From NCBI GenBank assembly GCA_032433765.1, contig JAVIAB010000051.1, positions 81,236,847 through 81,300,846 of the forward strand: a stretch of 64,000 nt of DNA, given 5' to 3'. Position numbers and translations under genes: made by a program. The notes beneath the pieces were generated by a model. That model was given only the letters and a program-made list of their open reading frames with translations. It was not told the DNA's origin and made no database searches. This DNA comes from Megaustenia siamemsis. Taxonomy: Eukaryota > Mollusca > Gastropoda > Stylommatophora > Ariophantidae. Positions 44,987 to 55,895 of this stretch are shown here, in pieces; the stretch's first letter is position 1; each line of letters begins with the position of its first letter.

Positions 44987-45400
44987 ATTCCAGAAATCAG
45001 TTTCACGTTCATATGGCAACGATGAGTGAGCCAATCAGATGACGTTCTCTTTATCGTAACGTTTAGTCATTTATGTCGAAAGTAGTACCTTTCTGCATGT
45101 CACTGTCACCCTCTGTGCATCATGTTTCTACCAAAAAATAAAATAAATAAAATACACCAAATTATATAAGATATTCTAATTAACAGCAAAACTATTCTCT
45201 TCTTCTAACTTACAATGCAAATAACTCATATATTATTATATAATTATATTTATGATAATTTAGAGCACTAATTGAAGGAAATATTTTACATAGTGTAAAT
45301 TGCCGCAACCTTTGTAAGAAAATTATCAGGTTCAAGGTCAACCTAAAGGTTTGGATGCAAACGACAACGGTGAGAGATGAATCCAGGTGATAAAATTGTT
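44987..45400 (+). mobile_element. Repeat family X, right part
   Basis: Begins at the second LINE-D target-site duplication. Homologous to 51053-51425 (acatagtgtaaattgc, aggttcaaggtcaac). It completes the family X copy that LINE-D and LINE-E interrupt. Confidence 0.7.
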
Positions 45401-45784
45401 GTTTCATTTATTGGATATTCCCTTTTCATAACGAAATTACGGTGAGAGAATTATCTTCCAGCAAGATAGACCTACTTCAAAATTGCAACTGCTTCAAATG
45501 GAAAAAAAGATAGGAGCAGAATATTTAGTTAAGTTTACATGGTACGATCAAAAATAAAAATGAAAATAGTTATATAGCAGTACAATAAAGTAATCGAGAC
45601 TAACGTCTTAGGACATTCTGTTCCCCGTGTTTGCTTTTAATCACAAGCAAAGGAAGTGTGATCATCTGATGGCTATAGTGACATCAACAACGTATCTAGG
45701 GCTGTTGTTAACCTTGCTTCAAGTAAAAACCATTTTCAAAGAAAGAGATCGACGAGTGAATTTCCTGTACCCAGTATCAGTTCA
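45401..45784. other. Spacer, nothing recognised
   Basis: AT-rich; no feature seen. Confidence 0.45.
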
Positions 45785-46345
45785 TCATCATCATCAAGTA
45801 CCGGGCCTGCTGGTGTAGGTGATCATGTCTCTCCATAATTTTCGATCTCGACAGTTATTTATCATTTCTGTTGTTGACCTTCTGCCAAGCCATTCTCTTT
45901 AGCTGTCTGGTATCTTTTCTCTTTGCTTCCCTCTATCTCTTCGTCCCTCAATTTTTCCAGTTGTTACAATATATTCCAGCTGTTCCCTTCTCATTACATG
46001 GCCAAAAAATGATGATTGTTTCCTCCTAATATTGAAAATTAGCTCTCTTTTTGCTTGACCTATTTCAGAACATTTTCATTACTCTTCTTAGCTGCCCATG
46101 GTATTCTCAACATTCTTCTGTAAAACCACATTTCTACAGACTCCAGTGATTTTCTTGTTTGTTGTCGTATGGTCCATGATTCACATCCATATGTTAAGAC
46201 TGGCTCTACACAACATTTAAGAACTCTTTTTCTTGTTTCTATTGTCAAAAATGGATTGCATAGAATCTTCCTCATTTTTTTTTTTGAAAGCTGCTTTTGC
46301 CTGAGCCATTCTGCATCTCACTTCTGTTGTACATCTTACGTCTTA
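45785..46345 (-). mobile_element. LINE-B C-terminal domain with (GAT)n tail
   Basis: Minus strand: KILCNPFLTIETRKRVLKCC, VEPVLTYGCESWTIRQQTRK, SLESVEMWFYRRMLRIPWAA and KKSNENVLK, then after a frameshift FGHVMRREQLEYIVTTGKIE. It ends in the 3' end and a (GAT)n tail (tcatcatcatcatca on plus at 45781-45795). Confidence 0.88.
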
Positions 46346-46979
46346 TAAGTTTCAGTTCAGTATATCATAATGTAAGTATTCGAGTTGTCTATGTATTTTT
46401 AATTATACGTGAAACGCGACCACTCACCACGTCCTGGCCTCCTCAAATTGTGAACCCACGGTCCGCCCCTGCCCAAGGGATGTCTTGTAAATAGATTAAT
46501 TACTCTTGCCAAACATGTACGGATCTAAGATGAAAGTCGACACGGTACTAAAAATGTCAATTTCTAGTCGGATGTTGTGGGTCGAAAGGTGAAATAATCA
46601 CAACTTTGCAGCAAATTCTAACACGTTCGCCAAGCCGTGATCGATTCCCGCTGGAAGCAGTGTGAGTTGTATTCGTGGTTGAAAACAAAATACCCCCGCA
46701 GTCGACCCAGCCGCTGACAGAAATAGGTACCGGGGTAGTATTCTGTGAAGGTGAGGAATTCCGCCTTGTATCGTGAGTTTAGATGCTTGAAACGACACTA
46801 GCCAGAAGTCTCCGAACACCTCTGGATAGGTGGCCGAGCACATAAGGGTGAAAACTCGAGTGCTAAGACGCCTATTCAAGTCTGGTATTTTACTTTTACT
46901 TTACCTTTCTAACACAACTCACAGATGCCTACTTAACGTCCTTTGGCAGACGACGATGACAAGTAGTGTCGGTTGAACG

Positions 46980-46981
<2 letters not shown>
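46346..46981. other. Unrecognised DNA with weak SINE-like strings
   Basis: cgtcctggcctcctcaaatt at 46430 is similar to 51427-51445, suggesting a short dispersed repeat. gatcgattcccgc at 46639 resembles a pol III B box, but no A box or second copy supports it. The 93-codon minus frame is unsupported. Confidence 0.4.

Positions 46982-47041
<60 letters not shown>
46982..47041. repeat. (GA)30 microsatellite
   Basis: 60 bp of pure GA. Confidence 0.98.
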
Positions 47042-47044
<3 letters not shown>

Positions 47045-48520
47045 CTGCATGCACAATATACACTTTTGTATATAAGTATTATGATAGGATTTTTAGACAT
47101 AAATTAAACTAGACATGAGAACGTCTACAACGCTATACTTCAACAACACGTTGCCAGTCGCACAAGTTTGTGACAGTTGTTTAGACAAGTGTGTCGGATG
47201 CACTACACGGGAGGCTGGCAAAATACGCTCGTTTTGGTTGAGGTCACCACACAGGTCGTAGCCTACATCCGAACGTTATTGATTATAAAACGATTAGACT
47301 AAGCCGTCGGAATGCCTCCTTTATCCAGGAAAGCATACACTTCGTATGTACAATAAATGAATCTTCAGTTATTTTAATATAACGCAATCTCTCTCTCTGC
47401 GATCAAGACTCAATCAGAGTAGGATTCCAGACTCTCTCATGAAGTCAGCTGTTTGTTTAAGTGATTCGATTGCCCTATGTATAAAGCAATCTAAACTTGA
47501 GATTAGTTTGTCCGAGCAAGTGAGTAGTGATCAAGAAGCGGTAAAGGCATAAAGATGCTTCAAGATGCATAGAAATGCGAAGCTGCTGTAAAGCTAATGA
47601 TAAGAATAACAATTTTTTAAAAAAAGGAAAAAGTGGAATGGTCACAGTTTTACGTAAATGAGAAACAAAACAAAAGTAGGACGATGTTTCGGCCATTTAG
47701 ACATTCAGCTTGAACAATAAACACCACAAAACTATATAAGGATATACACAGAAATATAATTACAAGACGATAATATGCTAGACTATCAAACAAGGAAAAT
47801 AAGTCACTTCCCTGTGGTCCGGAGCTTGGTCTGGGGCCTACTGTGTTATAATTGATAAGACCATCGTATACAGGTGTGAAATACAGTAAAAGGGAAGGGT
47901 TCTAAAAATATGTGGAGGTGGGTACAAGATCCCCCACTCTACTATTACTAGAAACGTTATGACTGTGATTATAATAAGTTAATCCACACGGAAAATTTGT
48001 TTACGTACCCAAGCGAACACATAATCTGTGTATATCTACAACTATGGGGGTGCACACTGAACACATGTACCCAAACGCATGCGTACATAACCATACATCC
48101 ATAAACACATAGGTCAGTTTATATTACACATCCAAAAACGCCCATAGGTGTCCAAATGTGCAAGTACACATGCAGACAAATATACACACATTTATAGGTG
48201 CGGGTGCGCATAAGGGTAAGAAATGAGCAGCAAGTATCCTATCCTATGTGTATGAGAGCGATATGTTCATGCCTTAAGTAGTGGTCCAAGAGGAAAATAA
48301 AAACCAGGTATTCGACAATTTATTGAAATGAGATGATCATTGTTTTGTATCCAAGCAGGCCGATAGAGAGTTTTTCTCAACCACGACGCAATTCAAGGTA
48401 CGCCTATTTGTTGAATGACAATTTATGGCGGGTGACGAAGAAGAGTAGTTGTCTATGAAATTTGTAGAATAACACGCTGTCAACGACCTTGAACTCTTCA
48501 TATCTGATGTGTTGTTTATA
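47042..48520. other. Unrecognised DNA
   Basis: Includes an acat-rich stretch (48040-48200). No domain, splice-flanked exon or repeat unit is recognised. Confidence 0.45.
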
Positions 48521-48524
48521 ATTA

Positions 48525-48790
48525 TTTTCTAAATATTGTGACGTCCCCTAAGTTGAATGTAGGATTTTGACAAAATTACCCTGTAGTCTGTCAAACACTC
48601 AGCACAGCAAGAGTCTTTGAATAACCGCACACCCCAAATGCTGTTCAATTGAGCAATAGCAACATCGATGAGGTGCCATGTCTCAGATATTGTTTTGTTT
48701 CCTGTAGGCAGGTGAATTGTGTTTTTGACAGTTGGATCACGATGCGGTCTTGAGGCTGCAGCAATATAAAATACATTTTAAAAACAGTAG
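48525..48790 (-). mobile_element. LINE endonuclease C-terminal fragment
   Basis: The minus frame reads IHLPTGNKTISETWHLIDVA, IAQLNSIWGVRLFKDSCCAE and CLTDYRVILSKSYIQLRGRH. It resembles the HLIDYxxxRxRD...xxxxGAECxTDHRLIxSK block that ends APE-type LINE endonucleases, with the catalytic His of TDH replaced by Tyr. Confidence 0.6.
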
Positions 48791-49004
48791 GAACTGAAAT
48801 CTACGGAAGGGAGAGATACATGTTTGTACAATCATCGTCGAGGTTCTGTGTACATACAGTTCGTTATCTGTAGAAAGCGCCTGAGCAGCTACGGTTATAC
48901 CTACAGTATGTCAAGTCTCGAACAACAATAAACTATATTTGTGACAGATTTGATGGTGCACAAAACTTGAGTTACGACATGGTCAACAGCACATCGATAC
49001 TACA

Positions 49005-49145
49005 ATCTTTTGATGTTACTCGTCCATATTAGTCTTGGTCTGACTCTGCCTATTTTACCTTGTATTTTCCCCTCCTAGATTACGTTTAGTAGGCTGCTGT
49101 GTCTTTCAACATGGCCCAAAAATCGCATTGTCTTGTTTGAATTCG
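49005..49145 (-). mobile_element. LINE-C 3' fragment
   Basis: Similar over ~140 bp to 16870-17005 (cttttgatgttactcgtcca, tagtcttggtctgactctgc, aacatggcccaaaaat). Confidence 0.75.
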
Positions 49146-49171
49146 TTCACATTACGCACCCCTAGTATTTA

Positions 49172-49400
49172 GAACCCCGCGGTGTTATGGTTAGTGCACT
49201 GGCCTGCCGGCCTGTGTTTTCAAAGTTCAAATGTCATTTTTCACCCACCCTAAAAGACTTGTAGTGTTATCCCAATCTCTTTAAAAGAGTGCTAGCGATA
49301 TTCTCTGGGAAGGAAAGCAGCGAGGACTGGAACCCCACCTCATGAAGCTGAGGGCAATGAAATCACTGCAACTGCTATAGAACTACCTTTGATTTAGTAC
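49172..49400 (+). mobile_element. Possible third SINE family
   Basis: A tRNA-like head: A-box-like ggtgttatggttagtgcact and B-box-like aaagttcaaatgtc, followed by ctgggaaggaaagcagc, a phrase related to the SINE1 tail. Only one copy, so tentative. Confidence 0.4.
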
Positions 49401-49493
49401 CCTCTTCCAGCTCTGATAGTCTTTTTTGTAAAATAAGAGTAAGCCGCCTAGAAAATTACAATATTTAATTTAAATAGATTATTTCGTCATCAC

Positions 49494-49754
49494 GGGAGCC
49501 GCGATAGCTCAGTGGTCAGTGAACTGGATTACAAAAGACAAGAGGTAGGGTTCGATCCCAACCGACGGCTTCCGGTTCACCCGGTCTTTAATGGATACCG
49601 GATTTTTTTCTGGGAATATAAAGCGGCACGGGTGTAATATCGACCACATTACCCCAAAAATCATGTGCCGAAGGTCTGTAAAATTTATGGTCACTAACAC
49701 CATATTCCCTATACGTCACTTGGCGTGACGGGGGTACTTTACTTTTTTTTTTTA
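49494..49754 (+). mobile_element. SINE1 with 15-bp TSD (one mismatch)
   Basis: Full head (gggagccgcgatagctcagt), A box, B box gggttcgatccc, body and T-run end. The target-site duplication ttatttcgtcatcac (49479-49493) corresponds to ttattccgtcatcac (49755-49769). Confidence 0.94.
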
Positions 49755-50098
49755 TTATTCCGTCATCACCGAGACGTAGGCGAGGGTTTGCGTAGCTGTT
49801 TTTGCTCATTCCCATCCCCTCTGCCAATGGAACCGTTGTGTCTTTAACTGTTCTCTTCTTCTTTTGCGTTTGGGAATTTAGCGAAGCTACGTTCTACATG
49901 ATAATTTTGCAGTCGCAGTTTATGTCATAAAGCTTAGTTTGCCGCTAACAAGTATTCGTTGCAGCGGAAGAGGGGGGGGGGGATATCCAAAGGAGGCAAC
50001 GGAGGCCACGATTCGTCCAATATTTTATCAGAATAAACAACATAATAACATTCCAGCTCAATGAGTTCAATGATAGTGCACAATCAGCCACTGTATTC

Positions 50099-50905
50099 CA
50101 GTGGCGTATTCTTTATGATACCGCAGCTACCGCCGGTAGCATGAACATATTAACGAAATACAAAAGGAAATATAATTCATTATATTTTTTCATAATTATA
50201 TATTACAAATTTTCGAATATTCTATAACACATTTCGTAGGCCAATATGATATATTTTCTTTGATTTGCATTTATTAAAGCAAGGTTTTCCTCTGGCCACT
50301 ATAACGTTTGTGAATGGAATCAAAACTACTATACATTGAAACACCTAGAAGCCAGCGGTACATTTTTCTTCTTTCTTCTACCCGGACCTTGTATTAACGA
50401 CCATGACACTCAAAAATGGGAGTCAAAATATATAGCGGGTGTTGCCGCAACAGAAATGCGGTTTCATGGGTTATTTATAGCTCTAGCTAATCAGAATCGT
50501 CACAAAGTGAAAGTGAAACTGATCATCGGAACTTCCTTAGCTATTTATAACTACGTTATGCGCATCAGCATCTGTAGAAAGAACTTTTTCTGCTCTCAAG
50601 AGAATCAAATCTTATTGTCACTCAACTCAGACACAAGAACGCTTATCTGGTTTGGCATTAATGTCCATTGATAAATCATTCCCTCAAAATCTTAGAAACC
50701 AACCCAACAGTACTTTCAATGACAAAGTCATCAAGACATTTTCGTCCCAAACAAGACGGATATAATTATCATAAATAAATAAGTAATTTAAAATGTAGTG
50801 ATGTCATTAGAAAATATTACTTTATGTTAGCCTACTGAATTTAATGTATGTTTTTATTTATTATGTCAGCGGTAGCCCAGACCCCAAAACCAGCATACGC
50901 CACTG
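50099..50905 (+). mobile_element. Internally deleted hAT with 8-bp TSD
   Basis: The left end is cagtggcgtattct and the right end agcatacgccactg, which are inverted repeats of each other (cagtggcgtat). Flanking 8-mers ctgtattc (50091-50098) and ccgtattc (50906-50913) match at 7/8. Only the last part of a transposase remains. At 807 bp it is too short for an autonomous element. Confidence 0.88.
50500..50780 (+). pseudogene. hAT transposase dimerisation domain (hATC), frameshifted
   Basis: In shifted frames it reads LCASASVERTFSALKRIKSY, CHSTQTQERLSGLALMSIDK and SFPQNL, then FNDKVIKTFSSQTRRI. SAS(V/A)ER(T/S)FSALKRIK...ERLxxLAxxSI is the hATC signature seen in ZMYM1-like hAT transposases. The catalytic domain is deleted. 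Confidence 0.8.
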
Positions 50906-51430
50906 CCGTATTCTCTAGTATAGCCGTGATATAGTTCAGATAACTCAAACGGTTACTAATAAATAGGCTTCAATGCCTCTGGAGGTAAAACCCACTAGGA
51001 AAACCATACAACAGCATCTATCTACCTTGCACTGTGTGTAAGAACTAGGTAGGTCATTTCAGCAAACAGCTCTGCGTTCCATGGTAACAGAAAGATTAGT
51101 AAGATTGCGTTCTATCTCATTATCGAAACATAAAGAAGTAGAGCCAATAGACGACAATCCTCCTTTTGTGCCTCCTGTAAGAACCACTGCGCTGCATCTT
51201 TATATTCAACTAAAAAAAAACTTTAACAAAAATTAAGAGATGTTAATTAACATCAAAACCGTATTTTTCTCATAACTTATAATATAAATAATTAAGATAG
51301 TTTAAATATTTATAATCATGTTAATTTAGGGAAATAATTGAATGAATTTTTTTACATAGTGCAAGTTGCAGTAATGTTTATATCGCAAATTGCCAGGTTA
51401 GAGGTCAACTTAAAAGTTGTATCTCACGTC

Positions 51431-52640
51431 CTGGCCTGCTCAAGTTTCGAACCCACCGTCCGTAATTGATTCGTTGGGTGGTTGGCTTTGAGATTCTGTT
51501 ATCGTCGTGGCAAGCACGATCAATCCAACATTAAATTACGTTTTATATATTATAATAGGCCGAAGTTACCAAATTGTAGTGAAAACCACATTTTTTTTTC
51601 AATGTAATTTTACTACAGTTCTCAAAGTAATTGTTTAACCGAAAGACGCAGATATCGCAGACAAACTAACGATACAAATCATCCACGCTCACTTGGACGG
51701 GTAAAAGCTTAGAAGGCTTCACCTCAAAGCTCTTCAGATAATCTGGTCCCTCTCAGTGCAGCTTTATCAACACCACATTGTGCCAAATCTAAGTGCAAAC
51801 GTTCTCTCATATAAGGTCTACGTCAGTTTAGAGAGATACATCAGCTCACATCATCATGCTCACTCAATGAGAGACATAAGTGGGAAAAAAAAGATACACA
51901 ATAACATATACATCTCCGTGCTTTGTCAACAACACAGGAGCATTTGACTGTTTAACAATAATTCTTGTTTTATTTACTTATGTTTAAATTTAAACTATAA
52001 TCAGTCTTTTTTTTAGGTTCTGACCCTCAATCCCCAAATATAAATAAGCAAAAACAAACTCCCGTCAACTGTAAGCATCTATGAATGACTCCAATTGGAG
52101 AGTTTGATTAAATTACAATCACGTGTAAAATGGTCTGCTACCTCTCATGAAATAAACATGGAAGCAAGGATGTATAATGTGTATATAAATAAACACGTCT
52201 GCTCATAAAATGTGTGATTGTGTACAGCGTTGGTGCTATGCTGATTCATTTGGTCGTTTATGTCGCTATAAAAAGAGTCTGCGACAGGCCGGGTGCATAC
52301 TTTAAAAAAGTTACTGTGAACAAGTCTGAAACCTTCAATCAGTGAGTGTTAGATTATTTTAATTCAGCCAGCAAGTGTACATCTTTCAAGGCCAAGAACC
52401 TGGCCAATATTATATATCGTCAACTCTGAAAATAGAGAAGTAATTTTGATTTTTATTTTAATATTGAAATATAATATATTCTCTGAAGAACGATGATAAT
52501 AAAATAGAATCATCACAGACTTCTTAATATTCAATATAAATCATATATATAGCCATGCATACGATCAGAAGTTACACAAAATAAACGGCACAACGACTTC
52601 AAATGGACCCGTGTGTGTGTAAATTCAATAATATTATAGG
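51431..52640. other. Unrecognised DNA
   Basis: No supported gene. ctataaaaagag at 52267 is TATA-like but has no partner evidence. Confidence 0.45.
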
Positions 52641-52985
52641 CTAACTTGTCAGGTAAAACCGTTCCTGCTCGGACTCTATGTGGTGCTCAGCTCATCTACC
52701 CACAGATGAGTAGCCAGTGTTTCTTCTCAAGGCTTGGTGAGTGTCGAGCAATGGCCACGACGGTACGTGCCGGCCGAACGGCCAGCCTTAAACTCATCAA
52801 TAATTTGTCTTGTGCATCCAGCGGCGTTACTGGCTTGCTTTTACTGTGCCCGCTGTGACTAGTCGCCGCTTCATGTATACGCCTATTTGTGCCCTGTGCG
52901 TGCGAGCCACGGCCAGTCCCTGTCACACGTTTATGAGGGGGTTCTCTCTCATTTTAATTTAAAAGAAAGAACCGGGTCGTAACAG
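52641..52985. other. GC-rich block, possible solo LTR
   Basis: A GC-rich island of ~340 bp between AT-rich flanks. It begins tgtcaggtaaaacc and ends aaccgggtcgtaaca; a TG...CA outline and a gggtcgtaaca end are common in LTRs. No target-site duplication or second copy was found. Frames on both strands (52646-52858 +, 52696-52926 -) have no domain. Confidence 0.3.
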
Positions 52986-53492
52986 TGTTTCCAATTATGC
53001 GTGTTTGTTATTTTATTTCTTCTCGTGTTTTGATTTAGTTTAGATTGCCTTGGATGACTGGTTCTTTAGTTGAGTGTTCACAACAGGCCGGCCTGTGACA
53101 GGCAATCGTCGGGGAGATTGAGACCGGCCTCTCAATATTCGTGCGTCAGATGTCAGGAGATGATATTATGTTTCTGCTAGTTTAGGTCTCCAACCACGTA
53201 AGTTGGTCTGCTTGACCAAAAGACTGATATTTGACTGTGATCGAGGACGGAATGACCGTCCGTTATTGCATGAAACCCAAATGAGACCAAGTCCCCTAGC
53301 TAGAAAAGATTATCTACTCACACTGAAACAACAGCTGTTGTATCAAAACGTTTTAGTCAGCTAGTCTACGGGATTTCTCCATACATTCGTTGTACAATGA
53401 TAAGTGTTGTTTCATTAATTAGTAATTTAGCTGCTGATATCCTTAAAAGGCTATCATAAGCTGTTTTGTCTCCTCTGCCCAATCTTATTTAG
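52986..53492. other. Presumed intron upstream of the PH exon
   Basis: No coding signal until the pyrimidine tract tgttttgtctcctctgccca and acceptor ag at 53491-53492. Confidence 0.45.
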
Positions 53493-53665
53493 GACCTCTA
53501 CTCCAAATTCTCAACGAGAAGGGCAAATCCAGCAGAGGCCGTCTAGGTTCATTCAGCTCATCGTTCAAAGAGAGTAAAAAAGAAGTTGTGAGGCAAGTTT
53601 TCCTCTTCACCAACCATATATTGCTCACCACCAGAGCTTCCAATGGCCGCCTACACTTAGCCAAG
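53493..53665 (+). CDS. Internal exon, RasGRF-like PH-domain segment
   Basis: The only convincing host exon. A polypyrimidine tract and ag (53491-53492) precede it, and aag|gtgagt gives a consensus donor at 53666. The 173-bp exon starts with two bases of a split codon and then has 57 uninterrupted codons ending in phase 0. It reads PLLQILNEKGKSSRGRLGSF, SSSFKESKKEVVRQVFLFTN and HILLTTRASNGRLHLAK. RQxFLFxxHxxxxTRxSxGxLHLxK preceded by a Ser-rich loop resembles the start of the second PH domain of Ras guanine-nucleotide exchange factors of the RasGRF type, a signalling protein acting at the membrane. Other RhoGEF-PH proteins remain possible. No neighbouring exon was found, so introns must exceed several kb or lie outside the window. 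Confidence 0.7.
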
Positions 53666-54204
53666 GTGAGTGCTGCCTTTATATTCGCGTGTTTTTTAGT
53701 TTTTTTTTGCTCTACTTCATCGTGTTTCCGCGTCTCATACAAATAATTATTGACGTTGGCCCATTGACAATGGAATGTAAACTTCTAGTTTAATTTAGAC
53801 TGTTCCACCCACACACTGTGACATTTCAACGTTATTTTGTTCTGGAGTTGATGAAATGAAAATCTTCGAATTTGCAATCACATGAGTTTCAGAGTTTCTG
53901 TGAGTTGAGACAGGACTGAATTTAAAATTGGCGTGGCCCTTAGGTGGCTACTAAATGAAACTTCCAGACCCCGTGTTTAATCATTAATACCAGAAGGTCT
54001 CAATCATAGATGACAATAAAAGCAACTTGAAGGCCCCCTCAGATTATTGTGAGGCCCTTAGCTGTAGTTTATTAGCCTAGGTCTTAGTCCTTCCATGAGT
54101 TGACTCACTTGAGGCAGCTGTTGACTGCTGGGGTTTTGATTTAATAATGTAGTGTCCCCAAACAAAACTATTGAAGTATAGCTCATACATCTAACTTAAA
54201 ACAC
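53666..54204 (+). other. Presumed intron after the PH exon
   Basis: Non-coding by inspection. It starts with the donor gtgagt. The retroelement-rich DNA that follows to the window end may all be intronic. Confidence 0.45.
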
Positions 54205-54440
54205 AAATTTAATTAGGAAAAGACAGTCCCGATTTATAGGGGCATATTGGGAGAAGAGGTTGGCTTGAATACCTAAAAACAGCAGGAAAAATAGAGGGTA
54301 GAAGAGATAGTGGTAGACAATGGGAAAAGATACTGGACCGTTTGAAGGTTTTAGAAAATTCCACAGTGAAACTATGATTGAGGGTTATGAAGAGACCTTA
54401 TGCTGTATGTTATCCAATGCCTTGTGGCGTGGGCCATGAA
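54205..54440 (+). mobile_element. LINE-F C-terminal scrap
   Basis: Shifted frames read KRQSRFIGAYWEKRLA, GKIEGRRDSGRQWEKILDRL, KVLENSTVKLxIEGYEETLC and CMLSNALWRG, parallel to the end of LINE-A/B. Confidence 0.65.
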
Positions 54441-54819
54441 TGAAATAATACATTTAACACTTTCCATGTTAGCTAGTTTCATTAGGAATTGCTAGAGTAG
54501 GTGATGACATTTATAATGTGGTCACAGTTATTGACATGCTAACACATCAATTACGGTTTCCTAAGACAATACAGGGAGTGAGTGGTGGAACAAGAATCTT
54601 ATTACAATGTTCATACAAGCTCTGGTTTTAGCTAGATTGTCTTGTAAATGTAGATTAATTTAGGGACTTGCAAAAATAAAAGATTATAAAACCTCAACTC
54701 TTGAGTAGAGACATTTTCTATAGTGTAATAATTACTGCTTTTGGTTTGTACATTTGATTAATTTGTACAGTCCTAAGAACTAATAAAATACATTTTAAAT
54801 GTGCAAAGAAGATCTTGGA
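54441..54819. other. Spacer
   Basis: Nothing recognised. Confidence 0.4.
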
Positions 54820-55604
54820 AGTGGAAAAAGCTAAATAAACAAGGAAAAGGGGAACAGCTGCAGGACCTGACAACATACAGATAGAGATTATAAAGGCACT
54901 AGAAGATTTAGCCATTGAAGTGATCACACACATATGCATTGACAGATACCATTAAGGATATATACCAAATGAACTAAAAACATCAACTTTCGTTGCATTG
55001 CCTAAAAGAATGGTGCAGTTGAATGCAGTGACTTTAGAACAATAAGCTTAATGAGCCATGTTACAAAAATCTTGCTAAAAGTTTTACAAGGAAGGATTCA
55101 GAATAAAATTAGTATTGAATAAGAAGAACAAACAATTTGGATTCAGGAAAAACAGTGGAACAAAAGAAGCTATATTCTGTATGAGAACAATAATTGAAAA
55201 GTACACAGAAGTAAACAAACCAATATATGTCTGCTTCATAGACTCAACCAAAGCTTGTGATAGAATACACCATAAACAACTTATTGACTGCCTAAAGGAT
55301 ATATACCTAGATGACATGGACATACAATTAATATGTAATCTATACTGGAAGCAAATAGCAATAATAAAATATAACAATGAGAACTCTATACCCATTGATA
55401 TAAAAAGAGGTGTAAGACAGGGATGCATCCTATCACCAAGCTTGTTCAATCTATACACTGAGCAAATCTTTAAAAACATTACAGAGATGCCAGGCCTAAA
55501 CATTAATGGAAAGATAATCAATAGCCTAAGATATATGTTGATGATACTGTACTACTGGCAGAAAATCCTAATGATCTACAACAATTACTTGATGAAATAA
55601 ACAT
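54820..55604 (+). mobile_element. LINE-C reverse transcriptase region
   Basis: From TAAGPDNIQIEIIKALE (54857) through broken frames to the 161-codon frame 55115-55600: KNKQFGFRKNSGTKEAIFCM, VCFIDSTKACDRIHHKQLID (motif A) and IKRGVRQGCILSPSLFNLYT (motif B). Two bases before the catalytic YVDD block (agatat-at-gttgatgatact, ~55531) shift the frame. In the other frame VDDTVLLAENPNDLQQLLDE continues. A SINE1 then interrupts the element at 55605. Confidence 0.85.
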
Positions 55605-55895
55605 TTAAAAAAAAAAAAAAAAAAAAATAAAGTACCCCCATCACGCCAAGTGGCGTATAGGGAAATATGGTGTTAGTGACCCTATATTTTACAGACCTTC
55701 AGCACATGATTTTTTTTTTTCTTTTTTTTTTCTTTAGGGTAATGTGGTCGGTATTATGCCCGTGCTGCTTTACTTTCACAGAAAAAAATCAGGCACCCAT
55801 TTTAAGGCTGGGTGAACCCGGAAGGTTGGGAGCAAACCCTACCCCTTGCCCTTTGTAGTCCAGTTCACTAACCACTGAGCTATCGCTGCTCCCCT
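55605..55895 (-). mobile_element. SINE1 in LINE-C, perfect 13-bp TSD
   Basis: Minus-oriented SINE1 with a long A-run (its T tail, 55606-55629), hairpin cgccaagtggcg and a T-rich expansion inside the body (55711-55734). The B box is degraded (ttgggagcaaaccc region) and the A-box head reads gatagctcagtggttagtga. The target-site duplication atgaaataaacat is at 55592-55604 and 55896-55908. Confidence 0.94.

Larger units (their letters stand above)
49950..51430 (+). mobile_element. Repeat family X, second copy (hosts a hAT)
   Basis: Homologous to the family X pieces at 41.16-41.87 and 44.99-45.40 kb, in the same order. Here the LINE-D site is empty (aggtaggtcatttcagcaaa at about 51045) but a hAT sits at 50099-50905. 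No protein is recognised, so the nature of family X is unknown. Confidence 0.65.
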
